Part shown: positions 1 through 8,675 of the stretch, one piece after another
Layout: the number at the start of each line of letters is the position of its first letter
Numbering within the stretch: position 1 is the first letter of the stretch
Assembly: GCF_002119525.1 (NCBI RefSeq)
Contig: NZ_CP017916.1
Location: 1,550,001-1,614,000, forward strand
From: Vibrio syngnathi
GTDB lineage: Bacteria; Pseudomonadota; Gammaproteobacteria; Enterobacterales; Vibrionaceae
Length of the DNA: 64,000 bases
Direction: 5' to 3'
The notes under the pieces: model-generated
The model's database searches: none
Told to the model about the DNA's origin: nothing
What the model saw: only the letters and a program-made list of their open reading frames with translations
Translations under genes and position numbers: made by a program

Positions 1-212
1 TCAGACATGGTTAGATTATCATTTGGCAACTTGCGACGAAGCAAGCCTTTTGGGATCAAGTAATCATGGTTTAGTGATCGCTAGAAAAGCCAGTTCACAA
101 AGCAGTTAAGTCGGATTCATAAGCGTGTGCCGATTCCGTTTCGCTTCATTATGGCACACGTACACTCACCGTTTATTGGGACGTTAGCTGTTCTATAGGT
201 CTCAGAGGGAAT
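1..212. other. Non-coding left edge, possible end of an integron attC site
   Basis: No convincing gene is present. An 8-bp inverted repeat (CGTGTGCC at about 124-131 and GGCACACG at about 151-159) encloses a 20-base loop without a T-run, so it is unlikely to be a terminator. A GACGTTAG-like stretch follows at about 181-188, which resembles the 3' end of Vibrio integron attC sites. It fits the attC-like copies further right, but this copy alone is weak evidence. Confidence 0.35.
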
Positions 213-551
213 ATGTTTAAATTCGTAAGGTTGATAGTGCTATCAAATTTATTAGCACTACTTATAGTGGTTACTTTCGAGTATTTCACAGGCTATTTGA
301 AACTATCATTTTCAAGTGATTATGCGTTCTATTCAATGCTAATCCTTCTTGCTTTGGGTTCGCTTTTGTCTTTTTCCGGTCATAAGGTCGGATATAGTGA
401 CCCTAGTAACATGGCTGGCGTTTCTGCTAGTTCGCTAATTGAAAACGAGTCTCCTAAATCAACCATTGTGACAAAATTAGAGAGTACGTCTGTTGGGAAC
501 AGCTTATTGATCGCTAGTTTGTTTCCACTACTTTATTGCCTGCTATCGTAG
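213..551 (+). CDS. Small hypothetical membrane protein
   Basis: I do not recognise this 112-residue protein. It has three likely membrane segments: residues 4-24, about 37-56, and a C-terminal one ending at the last residue. A short polar stretch rich in Ser, Asn and Glu lies between the second and third. AGAGGGA just before the ATG is the ribosome site and supports this start. It stands alone, and the following intergenic begins with CCTAACAAATTG, which resembles the 5' end of a Vibrio attC site. It is therefore probably a cassette-type gene. No function can be assigned. Confidence 0.6.
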   Translation: MFKFVRLIVLSNLLALLIVVTFEYFTGYLKLSFSSDYAFYSMLILLALGSLLSFSGHKVGYSDPSNMAGVSASSLIENESPKSTIVTKLESTSVGNSLLIASLFPLLYCLLS

Positions 552-690
552 CCATCACCTAACAAATTGTTCGACTGTTTGGTCACGTAAACTCTTAGAG
601 GGAACACCAGCGATTCGATGAGTCAGATTCATGATCAATATGGATTATTGGGCACTATGGTTTTACTTCACGATGAAAAAGGAATTTTCG

Positions 691-1239
691 ATGTTTAAAA
701 TTGAGACAAAGCGGCTGATTATTAGGGATATGAACCCTAGCGATGAAAGAGCCTTCGTGGCGATGTCTCAAGACGCTAAATATCAGCGTTTTTATGATGA
801 AAGTGACTGTGACCCTGGTAAATATAAAGAGTTAACCAACTTGTTTATAGCTCAGGCTTCTGAAGAACCAAGGAAATCATATCAACTCGCTGTTGAAGAC
901 AAGAGCACTGGCCAGTTCATTGGCACTGTTTGTTTGCGTCTAGAAGATAATCAACAAGCTTCAATGGGATGTGCGTTTTCAAGATTATCTCAAGGTAATA
1001 AGTTAAGCCATGAAGCGGCTCTCGCTTTGGCTGGTTTTGGTTTTTCAACATTGGGCGTACACCGCATTTATGCAGAGACAATCAGTAAGAATTTACCTGC
1101 CATTAAGCTCTGTAAGTCTTTAGGTATGCGCCAAGAAGCACATTTTAGAGAGCATCGTTTTTTCAAAGGGCGGTGGTGGGATACCGTCGTTCTGGCTGTC
1201 CTGCGAACCGAATGGGTCAAGGCATTGCCAAGTGGTTAA
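691..1239 (+). CDS. GNAT-family N-acetyltransferase (RimJ/RimL-like)
   Basis: The product is expected to transfer an acetyl group from acetyl-CoA to an amine; the substrate is unknown. The N terminus (FKIETKRLIIRDMNPSDE) is the typical first strand of RimJ/RimL-type GNATs. The C-terminal half has the usual GFSTLGVHRIYAETISKN and LPAIKLCKSLGMRQE segments, that is the acetyl-CoA-facing strand-helix and the Asn/Ala-Lys-Leu helix of the family. I chose the ATG at 691 (182 residues) because AAAAAGGA lies seven bases upstream and the conserved domain begins at once. An upstream in-frame ATG at 631 would add 20 residues with no family match. It sits alone among small accessory genes. Confidence 0.85.
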   Translation: MFKIETKRLIIRDMNPSDERAFVAMSQDAKYQRFYDESDCDPGKYKELTNLFIAQASEEPRKSYQLAVEDKSTGQFIGTVCLRLEDNQQASMGCAFSRLSQGNKLSHEAALALAGFGFSTLGVHRIYAETISKNLPAIKLCKSLGMRQEAHFREHRFFKGRWWDTVVLAVLRTEWVKALPSG

Positions 1240-1452
1240 TGTAGAATCGATGTGTTTTACAAACAAGGCTCCGATTCAGAACGAGGTTATTCTGCTTTGA
1301 TACTGTGATACTTTGGTTCGGTAGTATCAAGGTGATGCTACTTGGTTTGGGGGAGTCTGCCTTCATTACTTGCCTCGATTATTTAAAAAGGCCGCAGTAA
1401 GATAACGGTTGGCTAGGTAATTGGTTGTTCGTTGTCTATAGGAGTTATAACT
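1240..1452. other. Intergenic spacer
   Basis: A 213-base gap with no clear gene, terminator or promoter. The opposite strand holds an open frame of about 64 codons that overlaps the next gene, and I consider it spurious. Confidence 0.4.
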
Positions 1453-1884
1453 GTGTTTTATAGTAAGGAATACAACAAGGGGTTGCTGCTGATCCTTGTT
1501 TCGATAAGTGCTTTCATTGTCGTTACGTCTGATAATAACTCCGGAACATTCATCGCTCACGCCATCAACGGGTTAATTGCTTTGCTCTTTTTCTCCATGA
1601 CAATTGAGGTCAAAGGCAATGTATTGAGCTGGTACTTCGGCTTTGGTTTTTGGCGTAAGAATGTTGAAGTGTCAGACATAACGGAGACATCGTTTTATCA
1701 AAGCAAGTGGTATCAAGGTATTGGCATCCGCATGTTGAGCGATGGTTGGTTGTATAATGCATCGGTAGGTTCAGCGCTGAAGTTAAGTTTAAGCAATGGA
1801 AAGCATGTTTACATTGGTTGTAAGGATGCTGACGGTTTAAAGGCGGCCTTAAAAGCTGCTAACGAACAGATAACTCAAAAGTGA
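1453..1884 (+). CDS. Hypothetical membrane protein with PH-like C-terminal domain
   Basis: The protein has 143 residues. Two hydrophobic segments (about residues 9-26 and 34-51) form an N-terminal membrane hairpin. A beta-rich cytoplasmic domain follows, ending in YIGCKDADGLKAALKAAN. That pattern, strands followed by a terminal helix after a D-A-D-G-L turn, resembles bacterial PH domains (bPH families). I chose the GTG at 1453 because TAGGAG lies nine bases upstream. A TTG at 1432 is possible but has no ribosome site. The molecular role is unknown. It lies directly upstream of an attC-like repeat. Confidence 0.6.
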   Translation: MFYSKEYNKGLLLILVSISAFIVVTSDNNSGTFIAHAINGLIALLFFSMTIEVKGNVLSWYFGFGFWRKNVEVSDITETSFYQSKWYQGIGIRMLSDGWLYNASVGSALKLSLSNGKHVYIGCKDADGLKAALKAANEQITQK

Positions 1885-1954
1885 TTTACGAGGCTTGGCA
1901 CTTTTCGTTTAAAGTTGGACTAATGTTTAAGGTCGTATGGTTTAAGTTAGCGGC
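1883..1954 (+). repeat. attC-like integron repeat, degenerate copy A
   Basis: This 72-base stretch begins with a gatttac..ggcttggcactt core and ends with gtttaagttagcggc. It matches the stretch at 2457-2527 at roughly four of five positions. The GGCTTGGCA, TTTAGTGTTTAAGG and GGTTTAGGTTAGTGGC blocks are typical of the 3' half of Vibrio superintegron attC sites, as I remember them. The terminal core GTTAG and the matching 5' half are not intact, so it is probably no longer recombination-competent. Confidence 0.6.
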
Positions 1955-1988
1955 ACTTTAATATCGCAACAAGTCAATCGGAGGTTCG

Positions 1989-2393
1989 ATGGACAAAGCA
2001 ATCAAAATACATTTCGACGAGTACCCCGATGATGTTCGAGTTCGGCTCGAAGAGTTACGAGCGTTAATTTTTGAACTTTCCTCTGATTTGGAGTTAGGTG
2101 AAGTCGAAGAGTCTCTGAAATGGGGCGAGCCGAGTTACAGCGTTAAGACGGGCAGCCCAATCCGAATTGACTGGAAATTGAAATCACCAAACAACTATTA
2201 CTTGTTCTTTAACTGTCAAACAAAGCTAATCGACACATTCAGAGAATTGCACGATGGCACGCTGACATTTCAGGGTAATAGGGCAATCGTCTTGAACCTA
2301 ACTGAACCACTTCCCAAGGCACCGATTAAGCAGTGCTTAGAGCTAGCCTTAACTTATCAACAACGAAAACATCTACCGCTTCTTGGCGCGTAA
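1989..2393 (+). CDS. DUF1801 domain protein (YdhG/YjbR-type fold)
   Basis: The 134-residue protein has the DUF1801 layout: an N-terminal helical part (FDEYPDDVRVRLEELRALIF), then EESLKWGEPSY, then a strand-rich part with IRIDWKLKSPNNYYLFFNC, and a final LELALTYQQRK helix. The SLKWGEPSY motif is the family's most characteristic part. Members are small soluble proteins of unknown function, sometimes linked to stress responses. The start at 1989 is preceded by CGGAGGT six bases upstream. It is flanked on both sides by attC-like repeats, so it looks like a gene cassette. Confidence 0.8.
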   Translation: MDKAIKIHFDEYPDDVRVRLEELRALIFELSSDLELGEVEESLKWGEPSYSVKTGSPIRIDWKLKSPNNYYLFFNCQTKLIDTFRELHDGTLTFQGNRAIVLNLTEPLPKAPIKQCLELALTYQQRKHLPLLGA

Positions 2394-2456
2394 TTCTTAC
2401 GTGCTGTCACGTGCTTAACTGAATGTGATTAGAATTTGAAAAGTACGCCTGCCACT

Positions 2457-2527
2457 GATTTACAAGGCTTGGCACTTCTCGTTTAATGTAGGTTAGTGTT
2501 TAACGTCTTACGGTTTAGGTTAGTGGC
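2457..2527 (+). repeat. attC-like integron repeat, degenerate copy B
   Basis: Second copy of the 1883-1954 element, starting gatttacaaggcttggca and ending ggtttaggttagtggc, followed by gttgctcgg, which is also attC-like. Together the two copies bracket the DUF1801 gene at cassette-like spacing. The copy lacks an intact GTTRRRY terminal core. Confidence 0.6.
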
Positions 2528-2567
2528 GTTGCTCGGACCGTAAAGTGGTATGTGGACAGGGAAAGTT

Positions 2568-2900
2568 ATGAATCAACAAGAAGCCTTTATAGGATTTGCG
2601 GTCTATGGGGTTATCAGTAGTTTAATCGGATTTTTTACGTTTTTTATTATCAAAGATGCAAAGTACAAACAAACATTGTGGACTTTGGAGTCTGTTATGT
2701 TTGGTATCTTCGCGATTGGTTTTATCTATTGTTCAGGTGGTAATGGGCCAGAATTGTTGGTCTGGATTCCGCTTGTTACTTTAATGTCTATTTACAATGT
2801 CCACTCTTTGAAATTTTGTGGTTCTTGTGGAAAAACTAACGTAAGAAAAAGCGGATTATCATCCATAAAATCATGTAGTGAATGTGGTAATACTTTATAG
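2568..2900 (+). CDS. Hypothetical membrane protein with C-terminal zinc ribbon
   Basis: The protein has 110 residues with three hydrophobic segments in the first 85. A short cytoplasmic tail follows with two CxxC knuckles (CGSCGKTN and CSECGN) about 16 residues apart, which would bind one zinc. The ATG at 2568 has AGGGAA five bases upstream. An ATG 18 bases earlier has no good ribosome site. No known family is evident to me. It lies just after attC-like copy B and before a fused TAACAA..GACGTTAG sequence at about 2911-2925, so it also looks cassette-borne. Confidence 0.6.
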   Translation: MNQQEAFIGFAVYGVISSLIGFFTFFIIKDAKYKQTLWTLESVMFGIFAIGFIYCSGGNGPELLVWIPLVTLMSIYNVHSLKFCGSCGKTNVRKSGLSSIKSCSECGNTL

Positions 2901-2962
2901 TGAAGCAACGACATAACAAGACGTTAGTGTCATCTTGAGTTTCAGCTTAAAAAGGAAGTTGT

Positions 2963-3244
2963 ATGAATTTAGATAAAGCTAAAAAACGCATCGCAAAGCA
3001 GGTCAAAAAAGGCGACAACGGATACCCAAAAATCACGTTAGCGTATTACGGAGCAACCAAAGATCTCGCTACGGAAGTTGCGGTTCAATTTATGTTGGGT
3101 GAGAGCGATGGTGTTCAAGAAGAGCGTTTCTCTTGCGAAACAGAAATTCGAGATAATGAGCTAATCCAAACAACGTTACTCAAGATAATCGAGCGCGCAA
3201 ATGTTAACTCAGTGATTGAAGTTGAAGGCGTGACGGTTCTTTAG
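2963..3244 (+). CDS. Hypothetical small soluble protein
   Basis: A 93-residue protein with no signal peptide or membrane segment. It starts with a very basic helix (LDKAKKRIAKQVKKGDNGYPKI), and the rest is acidic and strand-forming (ALAYYGATKDLATEVAVQF-like region, then SCETEIRDNELIQTTLLKI). AAGGAAG before the ATG supports the start. I do not recognise the family, and nothing in the neighbourhood suggests a role. Confidence 0.6.
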   Translation: MNLDKAKKRIAKQVKKGDNGYPKITLAYYGATKDLATEVAVQFMLGESDGVQEERFSCETEIRDNELIQTTLLKIIERANVNSVIEVEGVTVL

Positions 3245-3333
3245 TTATGAATATCTAGCTTTGATTCTGAGTCTCTGTTTTAAGGCAATTCTTATTTCTG
3301 TTAGCTTGATTAGTAAATCGGTAAAGGTAAGTT

Positions 3334-3666
3334 GTGATTGAATTTAAAACGGTCGGGCTTTTTGTACTTACGGCGGTCGCCGAGATTGTAGGGTGTTATC
3401 TACCTTATCTTTGGTTGAGAGAAGACAAGAGCATTTGGTTATTGATTCCTGCTGCGATAAGCCTGGCGTTATTTGCTTGGTTATTGACGCTTCATCCTAC
3501 CGCGACAGGGCGTGTTTATGCGGCCTATGGCGGTGTGTATATTTCTGTTGCCCTGATATGGCTGTGGCTTGTTGATGGCGAAAAGCCAACAACGTGGGAT
3601 CTGGTTGGTGGCTCAGTTGCACTACTCGGTATGGCGATTATTATGTTTGGCCCTCGAAACGCGTAG
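3334..3666 (+). CDS. YnfA/UPF0060 family membrane protein
   Basis: A 110-residue protein of four membrane helices. It carries the family marks [14 protein letters not shown] in the first helix, [18 protein letters not shown] in the loop and third helix, and [17 protein letters not shown] in the last. The fold is related to the small multidrug resistance and EamA transporters; the substrate is unproven. Translation starts at a GTG preceded by AAAGGTAAG. The family is normally chromosomal core, so its position beside cassette-like genes suggests either the edge of the accessory stretch or capture by it. Confidence 0.85.
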   Translation: MIEFKTVGLFVLTAVAEIVGCYLPYLWLREDKSIWLLIPAAISLALFAWLLTLHPTATGRVYAAYGGVYISVALIWLWLVDGEKPTTWDLVGGSVALLGMAIIMFGPRNA

Positions 3667-3700
3667 TGCATGCATTGAGATGACAGGAAGAGATTAAACC

Positions 3701-3919
3701 ATGAAAAAGGTTGATTGGCACAAGAATCAGATTGATGACAGTACCGTCATAACGGACAGCTACAAAACGACTCAGAACGTGCGTCGATATTTTAAGTCCA
3801 AGCTTGGTGAGCAGTTTAAATTCGACCGTGATTTTATGCAGTGGATGAATAATGCGACAGGGTTGACTATGGGTGATGCCTTGCAAGAGTGGGCGAAGCG
3901 TAATCAAGTCGATAGTTAA
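3701..3919 (+). CDS. DUF6434 domain protein
   Basis: A 72-residue soluble protein. Its ending LTMGDALQEWAKRNQ and its earlier TVITDSYKTTQNVRRYFKSKLG segment match the small DUF6434 family, which is sometimes attached to SAP domains. The function is unknown. The start has AGGAAGAG about eight bases upstream. It lies 34 bases after the ynfA-like gene and ahead of a strong hairpin terminator, so the two may share a transcript. Confidence 0.7.
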   Translation: MKKVDWHKNQIDDSTVITDSYKTTQNVRRYFKSKLGEQFKFDRDFMQWMNNATGLTMGDALQEWAKRNQVDS

Positions 3920-3956
3920 GCTTTACGAGAATACAGTAAAATACCTACCCACAAAA

Positions 3957-3987
3957 ATACCGCCGATAATATCGGCGGTATTTTTTA
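3957..3987. terminator. Bidirectional Rho-independent terminator
   Basis: ATACCGCCGATA / TATCGGCGGTAT form a 12-bp stem with a tiny loop, followed by TTTTTTATT on the plus strand and preceded by an A-run. It serves the DUF6434 gene from the left and the outer-membrane efflux gene from the right. Confidence 0.9.
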
Positions 3988-4022
3988 TTGAGCTTATCGT
4001 TCATGTTCTTAGGGCAATTGCC

Positions 4023-5543
4023 CTAGTTGATTGAAGCTAAATCGACTGTGTCAATCTCACCTTTTTGCTCATTAGCTACTTTCCAATCTCCACCTAAGGC
4101 TTTATACACCGCAATCGTGGTGTTGGCGGTTTGCAGTTTGGCAGCCACTTGGCGATCTTGCATCGCTTTTTGTTGTCTTTGTGCGTCTAACACCGACAAG
4201 TAATCGACTAGGCCGGCTTTATAGAGTGACTTTGCTTTGCTCACTGCATTATCGACGGCGAGGGTGGCTTCATCGATGCGCTTTTGGTTTTCTTGGCTAC
4301 GGCCATAGGCAAACAAGCTTGAATCGACTTCCGCAAAGGCGCTATCAACTGAGTGTTGATAATTAAGCGCTGCAGAACGGAACCTTGCTTCGTTCATTTC
4401 CACCATGGCTTCGCCTCGGCCACCATCGAATACATTCCAACTTATGCCTGCAGATGCCGCCCAACCGAATGAGTCGCTACTGAACAGATCATCAAAACTT
4501 CCGGCTGTCACTCCTGGCGTACCCGTTAGGAAGAATTTTGGATAGCGATTGGCAATGCTTGCACCAAGTTCTTCGTTAATGGCTGCCATTTCGCGTTCTG
4601 CAATTCGGATATCTGGGCGTCGTTCTAATAATTCAGAAGGTAAGCCTGTCGGAATTACATCGTTCATTCGCGAAAGGGTGAATTCACCGACTAAACGTTG
4701 GTTTACGCTCGTGAGTGATTCGCCTAACAACACCGCCATACGTTGTTTGTGAACTTGCTCTGCTATTTCAAGTTGAGGAACAATAGATTCAGTCGCCGCA
4801 AGCATGGCTTTGGCTTGAGCAAGATCTAACTCCGAGCCGTAGCCGCTGCGAACAACTTTGGTGACCAGTTCTAAAGTCTGCTTTTGGTCGGCAATGTTCT
4901 CTAGTGCGATCGCTTTTCGCTCTTGAGCGCCGCGATATTGCAGGTAGTTGTGAATGACATCGGCAGTGATCAAGGTATTCAAACCCGATTGGAATATCTC
5001 GGCTTGTTCCACTCGAATGGTCGCGGCGTTGGATTGCTTATCGATACGTCCAAACAAGTCCATTTCCCATGCGATGCTTGCACCTAAGAATCCGCCATCA
5101 TGTTGCGCTTCCAGCAAAGACATCCCCGTAGCCGATTCAACCGCATCAGAGGCGCCAAATACCGGGCCGAGTAGGGAGTCGTTCTCACTTAACTGGTAGT
5201 TGTAATAACCGCCTCCGACATTGATGGTCGGGACTTTGAATGACTCCACAACGCTTTTATATGAGTTAGCCATGCTGATGCGTTCGGCGGCCAGTTTAAG
5301 TGGGATGTTCTGGCTTTGAACATCGGCCACTAATTGATTGAGCGTTGGATCATTGAACTGCATCCACCAATGATTGTGCTGTTCATTTTGGCTCACGCCG
5401 TCTTGGTTTACATCACCTTGGCTATATAAGAAGGTCTCAGCCATGGTCGTTTGTGGTTCTTCGTAATCGGGGCCAACCGCACAACCTGTCAGCAACAACG
5501 CGAGGGCAATAGGAGCCACTTTAAACTTCGTTAATGGATACAT
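4023..5543 (-). CDS. RND efflux outer-membrane lipoprotein (NodT/OprM family)
   Basis: This is the outer-membrane channel of a tripartite pump. The 506 residues begin with a lipoprotein signal (MYPLTKFKVAPIALALLLTG, then Cys), followed by AVGPDYEEPQ, the classic start of NodT-family channels. Two repeated halves contain the long coiled-coil helices. GLPSELLERRPDIRIAERE and AGLVDYLSVLDAQRQ are family signatures. It starts two bases after the pump gene stops, so the genes are translationally coupled. It is the last gene of the adaptor-pump-channel set, ending at the shared terminator. Confidence 0.95.
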   Translation of the reverse strand: MYPLTKFKVAPIALALLLTGCAVGPDYEEPQTTMAETFLYSQGDVNQDGVSQNEQHNHWWMQFNDPTLNQLVADVQSQNIPLKLAAERISMANSYKSVVESFKVPTINVGGGYYNYQLSENDSLLGPVFGASDAVESATGMSLLEAQHDGGFLGASIAWEMDLFGRIDKQSNAATIRVEQAEIFQSGLNTLITADVIHNYLQYRGAQERKAIALENIADQKQTLELVTKVVRSGYGSELDLAQAKAMLAATESIVPQLEIAEQVHKQRMAVLLGESLTSVNQRLVGEFTLSRMNDVIPTGLPSELLERRPDIRIAEREMAAINEELGASIANRYPKFFLTGTPGVTAGSFDDLFSSDSFGWAASAGISWNVFDGGRGEAMVEMNEARFRSAALNYQHSVDSAFAEVDSSLFAYGRSQENQKRIDEATLAVDNAVSKAKSLYKAGLVDYLSVLDAQRQQKAMQDRQVAAKLQTANTTIAVYKALGGDWKVANEQKGEIDTVDLASIN

Positions 5544-5545
5544 GT

Positions 5546-8500
5546 TTATTGCTCCTTGTTGAATGAGGTTGGAGTGCCGCTGTTTGTAGATTGAGGTGTT
5601 GCATCGAGCACGATCACAGCGTCTTTGATGGCTTCTGCTACCGTCTTCTTTTCTTCGGTTCGATAGAAAAGCTTGTACAGCACAGGCATTATGAACAAAG
5701 ACAATACCGTTGCTGCAGCCAAGCCACCGATAATGGTTGCCGCCATCTGGTCAAACAGTAGGTCACTGAGCAGCGGGATCATGCCTAGTGCTGTGGTGAG
5801 TGCGCCCATTGAGATAGCCATAGTACGGTTAACGGTTGCTTCTTTGATGGCATCAGATAGTGAGCGACCATTTTTACGTTCAAGTTCAATTTGGTCCATC
5901 AATACAATACCGTTCTTGATGATCATACCGGTCAAGGTTACCGCGCCAATCAGCGCCATGAAGCCGAACGGTTTATCCAGCAGTAACAAGCTGAATGTTG
6001 CACCCGTCGCCGCAAGCGGTAGGGTGGTGAAGATGATCACTGGTTGTTTGAAGCCGTTAAACATCGCAACCAGGATAATTACCATTAACAACATCGCTTT
6101 AGGTAGCTGCTTAAGAATATCGCTGACGGCTTTGTGCTCGTCGTAATATTCGCCACCCCATTCCAAGTGGTAACCGTGTGGAAGGTGGATGGATTCAATT
6201 TGCGCTTTAACGGCATTTCTTACTGCTGCTGGTGTGGTGTAACGACCAACGCCAGCTTGTGCAGTGATGGTTTTTACTCGGTCACGACGCCAGATCATGG
6301 TCTCTTCACTGGTAAGCTCAAATCCATCGATGACTTGACCAAGTGGAACGCTGTGGATGCCCAACAAAGAGCGAACCGGCAAAGTTTCTAGCGATTGAAT
6401 AGAGCTTTCTGTACCACGCAGTTGAATCGTCACCAGTTCGTCGTTTAAGTTCATACGACCCAGCGGCATGCCTTCTGACGCACGTTTCATCGCGAATGCA
6501 ATGTCTGCGCGGTTAATACCTGCAAGGCGCATCTTGTCTTGGTTGATGACAGGTTCTAACACTTTGCTCTTTTGACGCCAGTCGTCACGAACGTACTTGG
6601 TGTCTGGGTGTTGAGCGAATATAGCTTTCGCTTGCTCTGCTAATCCATGAAGCACCTCGACATCTGGGCCGGAGAAGCGCGCTTCAACACTGAATTTATC
6701 CGCCGTCGCCAATTTTAAGCTTATAAAGCGAGGATCGGCATTTGGAAACTCCTCCATTAACCATTTATCACCACGTGCAATCAACGGGCTGAGTGAAAGG
6801 AAATCGGTCGCGTTAATCAATATCTGACCGTAAGCCGGGTCAAACGGTTCTGGCTCTATAGTCACTGAGAAGCGAGGAGCACCTGCGCCAACATAGGTTG
6901 AAATACTGTCGACTTCCGGCTGTTCTAACAACCATTGCTCGATGCGCTTCATATCCTCTGAGGTTTGTTCAACCTTGGCACCATTTGGAAGCCAGTAATC
7001 CAAGAACAGAATAGGTCTGTCGGCTTGTGGAATAAAGTTAACGGCAATGTTCGGGATAGCCAGTGCCGTCACTAAAATCAGCGGAATAAGCCCCGTCAGT
7101 GCTTTGAGTGGGTTGTCTACTGTCCAGTTTACGCTTTTACGGTATAAGCTCACTTTGGTGTCGTCAGCTTGCTTAGTTGGCTTGATAAAGAACCAACACA
7201 TCAAGGCTGTGAACGTCATCGCGACTAGCCAAGACAGCAACAGTGAAGAGGCGATGATAAGGAATACTGAACTAGCGAACTCAGCGGCATCTGTTTTTGA
7301 AAAGATAACAGGGCTCGCACCCATGATAGCGATAACTGTTGCGCCAAAGAGTGGTGTTGCTGTCTCTTTAACAGAGTCAATTGCGGCTTTGGTGCGGTCG
7401 ATGCCTTTGTTGATTTTCACGATCATCATATCGGTGATGACAATGGCGTTATCCACCAGCATGCCGAGGGCAAGAATGAAGGTACCTAGCGAAACTCGGT
7501 GTAAATCAATTGAAGTCATGTTCATGTAGGTAAGGGTCAGCAAGATAGTCAGCAGTAAGCTTGAGCCGACAATAGTTGCGCTTTTTAGCCCCATGAATAT
7601 AGACAGGACGATGAATACAATCGCGACACTCTCTAGCAAGTTGCTTACGAAGTTGTCGATCGATTTTTGAACTTCTTCCGGCTGGTTAGCAACTGTCGCA
7701 ATATCAACACCTAACGGCAGGGTTGCTTGAAAATCGCTGACGATTTGATTGATTTCATCACCAAGTGATACCACGTTTACGCCGGTGACTGGGCTCATCG
7801 CTAATGTGACTGCAGGTACGCCGTTGTAGCGGTTCTCTGTCATCATTGGCTCTTGGTAGCCCATTGTGACGTCTGCAATATCGCCTAAGCGGATTAAGCT
7901 GGTTCCTAATTCACTCACGCCGCCTTTGATCATCAGGTTTTTGATGTCGTCTAATGAACCAAACTCACTCGACTGTTGAACTCGGATTCGTTCAGTTCCT
8001 GCTGAAAACTTACCGGCATCGAAGGCCATGTTTTGCGTATTCAGCTGCGACCAAACTTGTGTGATAGATAGGCCGTATTGCGCTAACCTTTCATCTGGGA
8101 TGTCGATATGAACAACGCGTGGCTGAACGCCGTGTAATTCGATCTTCTTAATACCATCGACGGTTTTAATTCGACGTTGCAACTCTTCTGCGTAACGTCT
8201 TAGTTCAGCAGGGGATGCATCTTTACTGTGGATAGAGAAAAGCATGCCGTAGACTTCAGAAAACTCATCTTGTACGACACTGATCTGTGCAGTCGAAGGC
8301 AGTAACAGCTTCATGTCAGATACTTTGCGGCGCAATAAGTCCCACTCTTGAGGAAGTGCCTTTGAATTAAGAGATTCTTTGAGATCGACAAACACCATCG
8401 ACATGCCAGGCCGAGACAGTGAACGAAGTCGGTTTAATGATCCCATCTCCTGCAGTTTAGTTTCGACGGTATCCGTAACTTGCTGTTCCACTTCTTCAGC

Positions 8501-8668
8501 GGAAGCGCCGGGATAGAGTGTTACTACGACGGCCGTTTTGATGGTAAAGCTTGGATCTTCGAGCTTGCCAAGATCAAAGTAAGAAAATAGGCCTGCGATG
8601 ACACTCAATGCAGTGAAAAACAGGATGAAGGTACGTTGTTTGATGGCTAAATCAGCTAGATTCATCAT
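5546..8668 (-). CDS. RND efflux pump, inner-membrane permease (HAE1 family)
   Basis: The 1040-residue proton-driven exporter has twelve membrane helices in two repeats with two large periplasmic loops. Helix 4 reads LGMLVDNAIVITDMM: the first Asp of the proton relay is present, but the second, paired in AcrB, is Asn. Helix 10 keeps the relay lysine in GMIIKNGIVLMDQIEL. The VDN variant occurs in MexK/TriC-like pumps, so this is probably of that subgroup and not an AcrB orthologue. Substrates may include biocides or drugs, but the sequence does not say. It starts seven bases after the adaptor gene. Confidence 0.95.
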   Translation of the reverse strand: MMNLADLAIKQRTFILFFTALSVIAGLFSYFDLGKLEDPSFTIKTAVVVTLYPGASAEEVEQQVTDTVETKLQEMGSLNRLRSLSRPGMSMVFVDLKESLNSKALPQEWDLLRRKVSDMKLLLPSTAQISVVQDEFSEVYGMLFSIHSKDASPAELRRYAEELQRRIKTVDGIKKIELHGVQPRVVHIDIPDERLAQYGLSITQVWSQLNTQNMAFDAGKFSAGTERIRVQQSSEFGSLDDIKNLMIKGGVSELGTSLIRLGDIADVTMGYQEPMMTENRYNGVPAVTLAMSPVTGVNVVSLGDEINQIVSDFQATLPLGVDIATVANQPEEVQKSIDNFVSNLLESVAIVFIVLSIFMGLKSATIVGSSLLLTILLTLTYMNMTSIDLHRVSLGTFILALGMLVDNAIVITDMMIVKINKGIDRTKAAIDSVKETATPLFGATVIAIMGASPVIFSKTDAAEFASSVFLIIASSLLLSWLVAMTFTALMCWFFIKPTKQADDTKVSLYRKSVNWTVDNPLKALTGLIPLILVTALAIPNIAVNFIPQADRPILFLDYWLPNGAKVEQTSEDMKRIEQWLLEQPEVDSISTYVGAGAPRFSVTIEPEPFDPAYGQILINATDFLSLSPLIARGDKWLMEEFPNADPRFISLKLATADKFSVEARFSGPDVEVLHGLAEQAKAIFAQHPDTKYVRDDWRQKSKVLEPVINQDKMRLAGINRADIAFAMKRASEGMPLGRMNLNDELVTIQLRGTESSIQSLETLPVRSLLGIHSVPLGQVIDGFELTSEETMIWRRDRVKTITAQAGVGRYTTPAAVRNAVKAQIESIHLPHGYHLEWGGEYYDEHKAVSDILKQLPKAMLLMVIILVAMFNGFKQPVIIFTTLPLAATGATFSLLLLDKPFGFMALIGAVTLTGMIIKNGIVLMDQIELERKNGRSLSDAIKEATVNRTMAISMGALTTALGMIPLLSDLLFDQMAATIIGGLAAATVLSLFIMPVLYKLFYRTEEKKTVAEAIKDAVIVLDATPQSTNSGTPTSFNKEQ

Positions 8669-8675
8669 GATTTAC

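Noticed and set aside
1366..1560. Minus-strand open frame of 64 codons
   Set aside because: It overlaps the PH-like gene, has no ribosome site and looks composition-driven.
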